64,000 nucleotides of DNA from Phenylobacterium zucineum HLK1 (GTDB taxonomy: Bacteria; Pseudomonadota; Alphaproteobacteria; Caulobacterales; Caulobacteraceae), in assembly GCF_000017265.1 (NCBI RefSeq), contig NC_011144.1, forward strand, positions 682,001 through 746,000, read 5' to 3'. A program made the position numbers and the translations under genes. Shown one piece after another: positions 34,260 to 42,756 of the stretch (position 1 is the first letter of the stretch; every line of letters begins with the position of its first letter). Under the pieces are notes generated by a model. That model saw only the letters and a list, made by a program, of their open reading frames with translations. It was not told the DNA's origin and searched no databases.

Positions 34260-34879
34260 GCCTGGTCGCCGATCGCGGCCCAGACCTCGTTGGGCGAGAC
34301 CTGGAACAGCAGGCCGATCGAGCGCAGGGACGCGCCCTCGCGGTAGAGCTTGCGGGCGTAGTCGACCTGGTACTTCGAGAGGGCGTTGCGGCTGCCGCTG
34401 TTGAAGCGGGAGCCGGCGCCCGGCGGAGTGCGGCTGGGCCTGCGGCTCTCGTGCTCCGCCAGCAGGGAGAGCACCTTCAGCACGTTCTGCTCCGGCTTCA
34501 GCGCCTCGCCCTCGGCGCGGTCGCCGACGATGCGCAGGCTCACGCCCACCTCGAGGAAGTTGCGGATGAGCTGGGCCAGCTCGCCGGTGGAGCGCTGGAA
34601 GACGTCCAGGCTGTGCACCAGCACCTCGTCGCCGGGCTTCAGGCCGAAGAGCAGGCGGGCCAGGCGACGCTGGGCCTCCGGTGTCGGCTGCCCCTCCTGG
34701 AGGACCACGTCGCAGGCGGCCCCGTCGAGGAGTCGTCGCTGGACCGCAGGCGGGGGCAGGCTCGGGCTCTCCCGGACGACGCCATAGCGCACTGCTGGCC
34801 TTCCCCCCTCGATCCGCAACGCAGGGCCGCGGTCGCCCGCCCCTGTCTCGGGCGGGACTATCGGCGGGGCGTGCGACAT
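34256..34879 (-). CDS. Degenerate serine-recombinase-like protein with C-terminal HTH
   Basis: A 207-residue protein with a resolvase-like N-terminal domain (residues about 30-120) and a C-terminal helix-turn-helix (YQVDYARKLYREGASLRSIGLLFQVS). R36 and S38 in VVRES align with the R-x-S catalytic pair of Tn3-type resolvases. In the LDRLGRS-type motif this protein has LDVFQRS (91-97), so the first active-site arginine is valine. There are no flanking repeats or partner transposon. It is co-transcribed with the prepilin peptidase and may serve as a DNA-binding regulator. Function unproven. Confidence 0.7.
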   Translation of the reverse strand: MSHAPPIVPPETGAGDRGPALRIEGGRPAVRYGVVRESPSLPPPAVQRRLLDGAACDVVLQEGQPTPEAQRRLARLLFGLKPGDEVLVHSLDVFQRSTGELAQLIRNFLEVGVSLRIVGDRAEGEALKPEQNVLKVLSLLAEHESRRPSRTPPGAGSRFNSGSRNALSKYQVDYARKLYREGASLRSIGLLFQVSPNEVWAAIGDQA

Positions 34880-35037
34880 CCGGGTGACGCTTCGATGATG
34901 TAACCGCGAACCCGGCGCGGGCGCGCGAAGGTGCGTGTGGCGAATATTGTCATAAAACTTTCGCAGAGCCCGGCTATACGATAAGGTTCTCCTCCAATCG
35001 GCGGCGGGAGTCCGCCGAGACTTGAGGAGGAAGATCC

Positions 35038-35349
35038 ATGCGCATCGCGATCTGCGCCGCCGCCCTTGTCGCTCTCGGCGCCGGCGCCGCCCTGGCCAAG
35101 GAGCCGCCGAACGCCCGATCGGCGGCGAAGGATGCTGTCGCCACCGAGACGTCGGGCGCGCCGAAAACCCTTTATGTCTGCGAGGATAACGCCCTGACGC
35201 GGCGGGGTTTCGCCCGCGAGTTCGGGCAGGTGGAGTTCGTCACGGCGAAGGACGCCCGCGCCGACGGGGAGGCCTGGTCCGCGCCCAAGTGCATCACCGG
35301 CGCCGAGGCGCGTAAGCTGAAGGCGCTGCGCCTCTCCAACACGCGGTAG
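35038..35349 (+). CDS. Small secreted protein (103 aa)
   Basis: A 103-residue protein with a signal peptide (MRIAICAAALVALGAGAALA, cleaved before KEPP) and a strong ribosome binding site GAGGAGG. The mature part has two cysteines (LYVCED and APKCIT) likely to form a disulfide, and the motif TRRGFAREFGQVEFVTA. I do not recognise a named family. The AT-richer upstream region has TTGTCA at 34949 and TATACG near 34976, spaced too widely for a standard promoter. A short hairpin (TCGGCGG/CCGCCGA) lies in the leader. Confidence 0.7.
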   Translation: MRIAICAAALVALGAGAALAKEPPNARSAAKDAVATETSGAPKTLYVCEDNALTRRGFAREFGQVEFVTAKDARADGEAWSAPKCITGAEARKLKALRLSNTR

Positions 35350-35352
35350 AAT

Positions 35353-35374
35353 ATTCGTTCGGATGCGGACGAAT
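35353..35374. repeat. Inverted repeat after the small secreted gene
   Basis: ATTCGTTC (35353) and GGACGAAT (35367) form an 8-bp arm with one G-T pair around GGATGC. It lies four bases past the stop codon. No T-run follows, so it may be a weak terminator or an operator in an AT-richer island. Confidence 0.45.
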
Positions 35375-35401
35375 AACGAATCATCCGTACAAGGACAAAT
35401 T

Positions 35402-35421
35402 GACTGAGGGAAAGCTCAGTC
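35402..35421. repeat. Perfect hairpin in the 35.35-35.53 kb intergenic region
   Basis: GACTGAG and CTCAGTC form a 7-bp perfect stem around a GGAAAG loop. It is in a 180-base stretch of unusually low GC for this window that holds no ORF. It could belong to a small RNA or an untranslated leader of the next gene; no stronger evidence is visible. Confidence 0.45.
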
Positions 35422-35529
35422 TTGCGTGAATACGCTTCTCTGAGTTAGCAGTCGGCTCCGTGGCGGCGGGGGCCTGGCGGGCGACGATGCGCGCCCGCGT
35501 TCCCGCGCGGAAGACAGCCGAGGTGTCGT

Positions 35530-35754
35530 TTGCTGACCTCTGAAGGCCTGGCCCTGCTGCGGGACGTGGAGCGTGAAGGCGTGCTGACCGTCGCGCGCGC
35601 CTCTCCCGAGGACGCCCTGGCCGAACGACTGGAAGGCGAGGGGCTGGTGCGGCGCGCCGGACCTGCCGAGGGCGCCGCGGGCCGCCGCTACGTGCTGTCG
35701 GGCCGCGGCGTGCGGCTGATCCGCAACGGCGGGGCGCTCGTCAGCACGCGGTGA
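35530..35754 (+). CDS. Small winged-helix-like protein (74 aa)
   Basis: A 74-residue ORF starting TTG, with EGLALLRDVEREGVLTVARA, LAERLEGEGLVRRAG and RRYVLSGRGVRLI. This order of helices and a terminal beta-hairpin resembles a compact winged helix that may bind DNA. The last 14 bases overlap the convergent kinase gene. The ribosome binding site is modest, so the start is tentative. Function unknown. Confidence 0.5.
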   Translation: MLTSEGLALLRDVEREGVLTVARASPEDALAERLEGEGLVRRAGPAEGAAGRRYVLSGRGVRLIRNGGALVSTR

Positions 35755-37357
35755 CGGCGTCCGACTCGGCGGCGACCAGGTTCAGCACCGCCGTCATGGC
35801 GGCCAGCAGGCGATCGGGCCGGATGGGCTTTTCCACCACTCCGTTTACGCCGCAGCGGCGGTAGAAGGCCGCGTCCGCCGGATCGGCGTTGGCGGTCAGC
35901 GCCAGGATCGGCGTCCGCGAGCCCGCCCCGGCGCCCGAGCGGATTCGGCGGGTCGCTTCGGCGCCGTCCATCACCGGCATCTTGATGTCCATGAGGATCA
36001 GGTCGAAGCGGCCGGAGGCGGCGGCCTCGACGGCGGCCGCGCCGTCCTCGACGCATTCGCTGGTGCAGCCGAAGGTCTCGCAGAGGCTGGCCGCGACCAG
36101 CCGGTTGGTCGCGTTGTCGTCGGCGATCAGCACGTGGACGCGGCCCTCGACGCCGGGCGGCGGCTCGGCCGTCGCTCCGCCAACGGAGCTTGGCGCCGGC
36201 ACGCGGAAGAGCGGCGTCTCGAACGCGAACTCCGCGCCGCCTTCCGGCCGGTTGCGGGCCTGGATGGTTCCGTCCATCCGCTGGACGATTTGGCGGCAGA
36301 CCGCCAGGCCGAGGCCCGCGCCGCCCCGTCGGACGCCCTCCTCCGTCTGCTGGAAGGGCTGGAAGATGGTCTCCAGCCGCTCGGGGGGAACGCCTGGCCC
36401 TGAGTCCGATACAGCGCCGGCCAGCCGCACGCAGTCGCCCTCGGTCCGCGCCGTCAGGCGCACGTGGACGCCGCCGGCGCCGGTGAACTTCAGCCCGTTC
36501 CCCACCAGGTTGTTGAGGATCTGGCGCAGGCGGACCCGGTCTCCGAGAACCCAGAGGTCCTGCGGGCCGTCGTAGGCGCCGGTGAGCGGAACGCCCCTGA
36601 TGTCGGCCTGCGGCGTCCAGAGCGCGAGCACGTCGTCCAGGAGTTCGGCGACGGGCAGCGGCGCCTCGTCCAGTTCCAGCCCCGCCGCCTCGGCGCGCGA
36701 GAGGTCGAGCGCATCGTTCAGCAGGCGGAGCAGCACGCCGCCGGACTCGATGATGGTGTTGACCAGGGGCGCGAGCTCGGCGTCCGGCAGCTTGCGCCGC
36801 AGGATCTCGGCGACGCCAAGCACGCCGTTCAGCGGCGTGCGGATCTCGTGGCTCATCACCGCCAGGAAGCGGGCCTTGGCGGCCAGCGCCTCGTGGGCCT
36901 GGGCGCTGGACGCCCGGGCGGCCTCGGCCAGGCGGGTCATCTCTCCGGCGTGGGACGCGGTCTCGGCGGCGGACGCCTGCAACAGGGCCAGCATGGTGCC
37001 GACTCCGGCGTAGCGCCCGCCGCAGGTGACGATGAAGCCGTGCAGCAGCTCGGACGGGCGCTCCTCGAGGATCCGGCCGCAGAACTCCGAGACCGTGACG
37101 TCGCCGTCGGCCACCAGCGGGTCGGTCTTCATCCAGCCGGCGATCGGCCGCCGCGACCACAGGGCGTGGCCGTACTGGGCGGCCATGCGGACCAGGAAGC
37201 TGTTGCGCTCGACGATGCCGATCGGCCGGCCCGCGGCGTCCACGACCGCGATGGCCAGGGTGTCCGGCTCGGACTCGAAGCGCCGGTAGAGCTCGCCGCC
37301 GGTGGCGGTGGAGAAGACCGGCGGGACGCAGGGGGCGATGTCGAGCAGCAGGGCCAT
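35741..37357 (-). CDS. Hybrid sensor histidine kinase/response regulator
   Basis: A 538-residue cytoplasmic kinase with no transmembrane segment. The N-terminal 120 residues (TLAIAVVDAAGRPIGIVERNSFLVRMAAQYG...) resemble a CBS-like sensor. A short coiled linker follows, then HisKA with phospho-acceptor H170 (MSHEIRTPLNG), HATPase_c (RQILNNLVGNGLKF, DSGPGVPPE, GAGLGLAVC) and a C-terminal receiver with D457 in LMDIKMPVMDG. The receiver may pass phosphate to an Hpt protein elsewhere. The ATG at 37357 is chosen; one 26 codons upstream is possible. Signal unknown. Confidence 0.88.
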   Translation of the reverse strand: MALLLDIAPCVPPVFSTATGGELYRRFESEPDTLAIAVVDAAGRPIGIVERNSFLVRMAAQYGHALWSRRPIAGWMKTDPLVADGDVTVSEFCGRILEERPSELLHGFIVTCGGRYAGVGTMLALLQASAAETASHAGEMTRLAEAARASSAQAHEALAAKARFLAVMSHEIRTPLNGVLGVAEILRRKLPDAELAPLVNTIIESGGVLLRLLNDALDLSRAEAAGLELDEAPLPVAELLDDVLALWTPQADIRGVPLTGAYDGPQDLWVLGDRVRLRQILNNLVGNGLKFTGAGGVHVRLTARTEGDCVRLAGAVSDSGPGVPPERLETIFQPFQQTEEGVRRGGAGLGLAVCRQIVQRMDGTIQARNRPEGGAEFAFETPLFRVPAPSSVGGATAEPPPGVEGRVHVLIADDNATNRLVAASLCETFGCTSECVEDGAAAVEAAASGRFDLILMDIKMPVMDGAEATRRIRSGAGAGSRTPILALTANADPADAAFYRRCGVNGVVEKPIRPDRLLAAMTAVLNLVAAESDAVTAC

Positions 37358-37588
37358 GGGGAGCGCGTTCGGGAAAGCCCCGCCGTTCTCCCCGGGCGCG
37401 GCTAACGAGCGGTTAGGGCCGGGCCCCGATTTCATGAATGTTTTGCGAAACTTATGTGTCCGCAGGGGCGGCCGGCCCCGCCTCGGGTCGCCGTCAAGAA
37501 ACTGACGCCGGACGGTGACGCGGCCGACGTCAGTCCCGCGTATCCGGCCCCCAAGAAAGATTCGGGGAGAGATTGGGGAGTGATTCGG

Positions 37589-37939
37589 ATGCGTGTCGTC
37601 TGGATCGCGGCCACGGGCTTCGGCGCCGCCGGGCTGGCCGTCGCAGGGCCCGCCGCCGGCCAGGGGCCTGGGGAACGGCAGGGGCTGACCTACCGGCCGT
37701 CCGAGCGGCTGATCTCGGAGGCGCCGCCTCTGCGGCTGGAGCTCGCCCGCGACCGCTCGGAACGCTCCCGCTCGGCGAAGATCAGCTATGCCGTGGGCGG
37801 CGGGCTGGAGCTGTTCGTGGACCTGCAGAGGGCCCGGGGCCGCTTCCACCGGGACGCCGACGGCGCTGTCCGCGACTGGACCGCCTTCCAGGACCGCAAC
37901 CGCAAGGCCTATGCGGTGGGTTTCAGCAAGCGCTGGTGA
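37589..37939 (+). CDS. Secreted hypothetical protein (116 aa)
   Basis: A 116-residue protein with a signal peptide (MRVVWIAATGFGAAGLAVAGPAAG) and GGGGAG upstream. A GTG three codons earlier is another possible start. The mature part has alternating strands (KISYAVGGGLELFVDLQRARGRFHRD, RKAYAVGFSKRW) like a small outer-membrane or periplasmic beta protein. The final KRW fits an outer-membrane C-terminal strand. No named family recognised. Confidence 0.6.
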   Translation: MRVVWIAATGFGAAGLAVAGPAAGQGPGERQGLTYRPSERLISEAPPLRLELARDRSERSRSAKISYAVGGGLELFVDLQRARGRFHRDADGAVRDWTAFQDRNRKAYAVGFSKRW

Positions 37940-37954
37940 GCGCCGGCGGGCGGA

Positions 37955-38956
37955 TCAGCGATCGGCCGCGGCCATCACCTGCGCCCCCGTCTCGCGCGGC
38001 GTCCGCCCCCTGAAGCTCAGCCTGTAGCGGACGAGGTAGCCGGCGTGATCCGACAGCGACGGGGTCTCGCCGCCGTCGAACAGCGTCTCCACCCCGACCG
38101 GCCGCAGGTCGATGCCCGCGGGGCTCGCGAAGGCCTGTAGATCCTGCGACTTCAGCCAGGGCTGGTTTTGCGCGGCGTGCGGCGAGGCGCACTGGGCGGC
38201 GTGCCGATGGCAGAACTCGGCGACGACGACATAGGGCCGCGCCTCGGCCCGGTATTTGTAGCGGTCGGGGGCGTTCCGGACGTTGAAGTCGCCGCCGACC
38301 ACCAGCGGGCGGTCCGGCGCGGCGTGGTCGGCGATGAAGGCCAGCAGCTCGTCCGTCTGCCGGTGGTGCGCCTGGAGCGTGCGGGGCTTGGGGGCGCGGC
38401 TGGCGCGGCGCGCGTTCAGGTGCGTGTTGATCACGTCGACCTCGGTCCCGTCGTCCAGTCGCACCCGGACCAGCATCACGCCCTTGGCCGCGAGGCAGTC
38501 GAGACCCGCGCAGGCGCTGTAGGCCGCCGCGCGCACGTCACGGATCGGCAGGTCCGACAGCACGTGCAGGCCCCCGCCCGCGAGCGTCCCCCATCCCTCG
38601 CCGCGGAGCAGGCCGGGAAGGGCGGGAAGGCCGCCGGCGCGCCGGTCGCCTCGGCCGGGCCCGCGCGCCCAGTGGGCGTAGCCGCTGGCGCGGACCAGGT
38701 CCTCCACCTCGCCGCGGAAGCCTTCCTGGATCAGCACCAGGTCCGGCTCGCGGCCCGCCCGGCGCAGCGCCGCCAGCTCCTCGCCGATGGCGCGCAGGGC
38801 CGCGCCCCGCCCGCGGGCGACCGGCCAGGGCAGCCCGCGCACATTGTAGGTGAGGACGCTGATCTCCCGCTCCCGCGGCCCTTGGGACGGCGGCTCGACG
38901 GGCGGCGCCTGCGGCGCGCCCGCGACCACGGAAGCAGCGAGAATCGCCAGCAGCAT
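37955..38956 (-). CDS. Secreted endonuclease/exonuclease/phosphatase-family protein
   Basis: A 333-residue protein of the EEP fold, which includes DNase I, sphingomyelinases and inositol phosphatases. The motifs are VLTYNVRGLPWP (metal-binding Asn), LIQEGF (catalytic Glu), INTHLNA, GGDFNVRN (Asp/Asn pair) and SLSDHAGYLV (catalytic His). A hydrophobic N-terminus (LLAILAASVVAGA) suggests export, though it lacks the usual positive charges. GGAG precedes the ATG at 38956. The YKYR insert and RPVGVETL resemble phospholipase-C-like members. Substrate not known. Confidence 0.82.
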   Translation of the reverse strand: MLLAILAASVVAGAPQAPPVEPPSQGPREREISVLTYNVRGLPWPVARGRGAALRAIGEELAALRRAGREPDLVLIQEGFRGEVEDLVRASGYAHWARGPGRGDRRAGGLPALPGLLRGEGWGTLAGGGLHVLSDLPIRDVRAAAYSACAGLDCLAAKGVMLVRVRLDDGTEVDVINTHLNARRASRAPKPRTLQAHHRQTDELLAFIADHAAPDRPLVVGGDFNVRNAPDRYKYRAEARPYVVVAEFCHRHAAQCASPHAAQNQPWLKSQDLQAFASPAGIDLRPVGVETLFDGGETPSLSDHAGYLVRYRLSFRGRTPRETGAQVMAAADR

Positions 38957-39042
38957 GACGGCGCTCCAGCCCCTGAGCGCCGCCGGGATGCCTTGCTTCG
39001 GTGACCCGCCCGTGACCGCACTGCGACGGTTCGGCCACAGAT

Positions 39043-39066
39043 ATTCACGCGCGTGAGAGTGAGTAT
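39043..39066. promoter_or_regulatory. Operator-like motif, copy A
   Basis: A 24-bp motif that starts ATTCAC and has GAGTGAGTAT at positions 15-24. It shares spacing and core bases with copies B, C and D. A -35-like TTGACA (39066-39071) abuts its right end, so a bound repressor would block the promoter of the TonB-MFS-esterase-ligase-TetR operon. Confidence 0.72.
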
Positions 39067-39147
39067 TGACATGGCGAGGCGGCCCGACGCATCGTCCGCC
39101 CAGACGCCCGGCGTGAATGACCGGGCATGCAAGGGAGGGAAGGGAAC

Positions 39148-41424
39148 ATGAGGTCGCTTCTATTGGGGTCGGCTTGCGCCGCGACCCTCGCCGCCGCTTC
39201 GCCGGCGCTGGCCCAGACCGCGCCGCAGGCCACGCAGGCCACGGACGTGGGCGAGGTGATCGTCACGGCCACCCGCCGCGCCGAGCGCCTGCAGGACGTG
39301 CCGCTGAGCGTCACCGCCTATTCGCAGGAGGCGCTCACCGCCAAGGGCATCGTGGGCTACGAGGGCCTGGCGGTGGAGACGCCCGGCGTGGTGCTGAACC
39401 GGCCGACGGCCAACTTCAACAACTTCACCGCGCGCGGGATCGCCACCAACGGCTACGGCGCGAACCTGCAGAGCACGGTGGCGGTCTATATCGACGAGCT
39501 GCCGATCTCGACCATCGGCAACACGACGGTGCTCGATCCCAACCTCTATGACGTCGAGCGCGTGGAGTTCCTGCGCGGTCCCCAGGGCACGCTGTTCGGC
39601 TCGGGCTCGCTGTCGGGCGCCCTGCGCATCCTCACCAAGAAGCCGGATTCGTCGGCCTTCGACGCCTCGGTTCTCGTCGACTACGGCATGGTGGGGTCGG
39701 ACTCGCTGCGCCAGCGCTACAACGCCATGGTCAACGTGCCGCTCGTCCAGGACAAGCTGGCGATCCGCGCGGTCGGCTTCCTCCGCAAGGAGGAGGGCTA
39801 CGTCGACAACGTGGGCCTGGCCAACCGGAAGAACTCGAACGATCTCGACTATGCGGGCGGGCGGGTCAGCCTGCTGTGGGAGCCGACCGACCGGACGTCG
39901 GTCAAACTCCTGGTCTCGCGCGAGGTCAGCAAGCCCAGGGATTCCTCGACGGTCAGCCCCGCGCTGGGCCACGACCGGCGGGTGTCGGACCGGCCCGACC
40001 TCTTCCAGGGCTGGCTGACGAGCTACAACGCCACCATCGAGCACCAGTTCGACGGCGCCCAGTTCACCAGCTCGACGACCTGGTCCGAGTTCGACCAGAA
40101 GTTCTACGTCGACCTCGCGGGCACGTTCCTGCCGCAGGGCGCGGTTCCCGGCCCCACCAGCATCGCCTTCGGCCTCGACGCCGACGCCTACCAGGACACC
40201 TTCGTGCAGGAAGCGCGGCTGGCTTCGGATCCCGGGGGCCGGTGGGACTGGGTGGTCGGCGGCTTCTTCCTCGATCGCCGCTGGGACGTGGACTACAACT
40301 ACCGCTCCCGGCCGGACTACCTCGCCTTCCGCGGCTTCACCGGGCTGTCGGACGAGTACTACCAGCGCCAGTTCAACCACACGAACTCGCAGGAGCTCGC
40401 CGGCTTCGGCAACGTGACCTACCGGTTCAGCGAGAACTTCTGGGTCACCGGCGGGCTGCGTTACGGCGGCTTCGAAGCGCAGTCCCACGTCGAGGGCGGC
40501 TACAACAGCAACTACCTGGCCGCGGCCCTGACCCCCGGCTTCAGCGGACCGCTGACGATCGTCCCCATCGCCCCCGTCACCGGGGTGAAGGCCAAGGAGA
40601 CGGGACCGTCCTACAAGATCAGCCTCTCCTACAAGCCGACGCCGAACCTCACCACCTACGCCACGGTGTCGACGGGCTTCCGGACGCCGATCGTCAACGG
40701 CTTCGCGGGCCGTCCGAGCGTGGTCGATCCGACCGACATCATCATCCCGCCCGGCGCCGACTCCGACGACCTGACCAACTACGAGATCGGCCTGAAGGGA
40801 CGTTGGCTGAACGGCCGGCTGACCACCAACCTGGCCGCCTACTGGATCGACTGGAAGAACATCCAGGTGCAGGCCAACCGCGTGTCGGACTCGGTGCAGT
40901 TCGCCACCAACATCGGCCAGGCGTACAGCCGCGGCCTGGAATTCGAGATCATCGCCCTGCCCATGGAAGGGCTGACGGTGGGGGCCAACGGCGCCTTCAA
41001 CGAGGCCGAGGTGAGCAAGCTGTCTCCCACCGAGGCGGCCATCTCGGGCGCCGGCGAGGGCGTGCGGCTGGCCTCGCCCCGGTTCCAGGGCGCGGCCTAC
41101 GTCAACTACGGCTTCGACCTGACGCCGGAGGCGCGGGCGAACTTCTCGGCCGTGGTCCAGCGGGTCGGCAAGTATCCGGGGCTGTTCCCGTACATCCCGG
41201 GCCGGCCGGGCGTGCTGCAGCCGACCTACGACTACACCGAGGCCTACACCAACGTGAACGCCACGTTCGCGGTCGCCTTCGACACCTGGACGGTCGCGGC
41301 CTACGTCGAGAACCTCTTCGACAGCCGCAAGATCACCTACGTGCATCCGGAGGCGTTCCTCGCCAGCCGGTACGCCGAGCAGCGTCCGCGCACCTTCGGG
41401 GTGCGGGTCGGCTACGACTTCTAG
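39148..41424 (+). CDS. TonB-dependent receptor, first gene of the ester-catabolism operon
   Basis: A 758-residue receptor: signal peptide to about residue 23 (ASPALAQ), TonB box GEVIVTATRR, plug (RLQDVPLSVTAYSQEAL, FTARGIATNGYG), and a barrel that closes with RTFGVRVGYDF. The VTATRRxExLQDVPLSV opening marks the large sphingomonad/Caulobacter subgroup often paired with catabolic genes for aromatics, steroids or terpenoids. GGAGGGAAGG precedes the ATG. It is followed after three bases by the MFS gene, so the two are co-transcribed. Confidence 0.93.
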   Translation: MRSLLLGSACAATLAAASPALAQTAPQATQATDVGEVIVTATRRAERLQDVPLSVTAYSQEALTAKGIVGYEGLAVETPGVVLNRPTANFNNFTARGIATNGYGANLQSTVAVYIDELPISTIGNTTVLDPNLYDVERVEFLRGPQGTLFGSGSLSGALRILTKKPDSSAFDASVLVDYGMVGSDSLRQRYNAMVNVPLVQDKLAIRAVGFLRKEEGYVDNVGLANRKNSNDLDYAGGRVSLLWEPTDRTSVKLLVSREVSKPRDSSTVSPALGHDRRVSDRPDLFQGWLTSYNATIEHQFDGAQFTSSTTWSEFDQKFYVDLAGTFLPQGAVPGPTSIAFGLDADAYQDTFVQEARLASDPGGRWDWVVGGFFLDRRWDVDYNYRSRPDYLAFRGFTGLSDEYYQRQFNHTNSQELAGFGNVTYRFSENFWVTGGLRYGGFEAQSHVEGGYNSNYLAAALTPGFSGPLTIVPIAPVTGVKAKETGPSYKISLSYKPTPNLTTYATVSTGFRTPIVNGFAGRPSVVDPTDIIIPPGADSDDLTNYEIGLKGRWLNGRLTTNLAAYWIDWKNIQVQANRVSDSVQFATNIGQAYSRGLEFEIIALPMEGLTVGANGAFNEAEVSKLSPTEAAISGAGEGVRLASPRFQGAAYVNYGFDLTPEARANFSAVVQRVGKYPGLFPYIPGRPGVLQPTYDYTEAYTNVNATFAVAFDTWTVAAYVENLFDSRKITYVHPEAFLASRYAEQRPRTFGVRVGYDF

Positions 41425-41427
41425 GCC

Positions 41428-42756
41428 ATGGCGTCCTCCTCCCCGACGCCGGCCGCGGCCGACTCCTCCGCGAGTCCGGCCGCGGCCCTGCGGCCCGCCA
41501 AGGGCGCCTGGCCCGTCCTGGCGATCCTCTGCTTCGTCTACGTGCTGAACTTCCTGGACCGGCAGCTGCTGTCGATCCTGGCCAAGCCGATCCAGGACGA
41601 CCTCGGGGTCACCGACGGCCAGCTCGGGCTGATCAGCGGCCTCTACTTCGCGCTGTTCTACTGCCTGATCTCGATCCCGGTGGGCTGGCTGGCCGACCGG
41701 ACCAACCGAGTGCGGGTGCTGGCCTTCGCCTGCGGCCTGTGGAGCGCGGCCACCGTGGCCTGCGGCCTGTCGGCGAACTATCCGCAGCTCGTCCTCGCCC
41801 GGATGACGGTCGGCGTCGGCGAAGCGGGCGGGGTGCCGCCGTCCTACGCCATCATCACCGACTACTTCCCGCCCGGGCAGCGGGGCACGGCGCTCGGCCT
41901 GTTCAACCTCGGACCGCCCATCGGCCAGGCCCTGGGCGTGGCCTTCGGCGCGGCCATCGCGGCGGCCTACAGCTGGCGGATGGCCTTCATCCTGCTGGGC
42001 GCCGTCGGCATCGTCACGGCCATCGCCGTCCTGGCGGGCGTGCGCGAGCCCGAGCGGGGCGCCCTGGACCGTGCGGCGGGGCAGGCGCCCAAGCTGCAGG
42101 CCGGGCCGGCGAAGTTCTGGCCCACGGTGCGGATGTTCTTCTCGACGCCCGCCCTGGCCCTCGTCGCCTCGGCCAGCGCGGCGACCCAGATCATCACCTA
42201 CGGCGCGGGCAACTTCACCGTCCTGTTCCTGATGCGCGAGAAGGGCATGACTCTCGAGGACGTGTCGCTCTGGTACGCCCTGGTGGTCGCCGTCGGCATG
42301 GGCGGCGGGATCTTCGTCTCGGGCCGGGTGATCGACAAGTACACCCGTCGCACGAAGGCGGCCTACGCCCTGGCGCCGGCGGTGTCGCTGGCGCTCGCGG
42401 TGCCGGCGTACCTGGCCTTCGTCTGGGCGCCGTCGTGGCCGCTGGCCCTGGCGTTCCTGCTGTTCCCGACGTTCCTGAACTACTTCTACCTGTCATCCGC
42501 CGTGGCGCTGGTGCAGGAGGAGGTGGCGCCCGAGCAGCGCGTGCTGTCCGGCGCCCTGCTGCTGCTGGTGATGAACCTGATCGGGATGGGCGTGGGCCCG
42601 ACGTTCGTCGGGGCGGTGAGCGACCTCGTCCGGGCCGCCCATCCGGAGAATTCGCTTCAGATCGCGTTCTATGCGCTGGCGCCGATGTACCTCGTCGCCG
42701 TGGGGCTGTTCGTGGCGCTGGCGCGGGTGCTGAGGCGCGAGGAGACCGGCGCGTGA
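41428..42756 (+). CDS. MFS transporter (spinster-like)
   Basis: A 442-residue, 12-helix permease. The N-terminal LCFVYVLNFLDRQLLSIL, GWLADRTNRVRV (loop 2-3 motif) and VGVGEAGGVPPSYAII fit the spinster-like branch of the major facilitator superfamily, common in sphingomonads and Caulobacter next to TonB receptors. It would move the substrate taken up by the receptor across the inner membrane. The stop overlaps the GTG of the esterase gene. Confidence 0.9.
   Translation: MASSSPTPAAADSSASPAAALRPAKGAWPVLAILCFVYVLNFLDRQLLSILAKPIQDDLGVTDGQLGLISGLYFALFYCLISIPVGWLADRTNRVRVLAFACGLWSAATVACGLSANYPQLVLARMTVGVGEAGGVPPSYAIITDYFPPGQRGTALGLFNLGPPIGQALGVAFGAAIAAAYSWRMAFILLGAVGIVTAIAVLAGVREPERGALDRAAGQAPKLQAGPAKFWPTVRMFFSTPALALVASASAATQIITYGAGNFTVLFLMREKGMTLEDVSLWYALVVAVGMGGGIFVSGRVIDKYTRRTKAAYALAPAVSLALAVPAYLAFVWAPSWPLALAFLLFPTFLNYFYLSSAVALVQEEVAPEQRVLSGALLLLVMNLIGMGVGPTFVGAVSDLVRAAHPENSLQIAFYALAPMYLVAVGLFVALARVLRREETGA

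Noticed and set aside
34256..34879. Reading the recombinase-like gene as part of a mobile element
   Set aside because: No terminal repeats, transposase, integrase partner or target duplication nearby; the gene is coupled to the prepilin peptidase.
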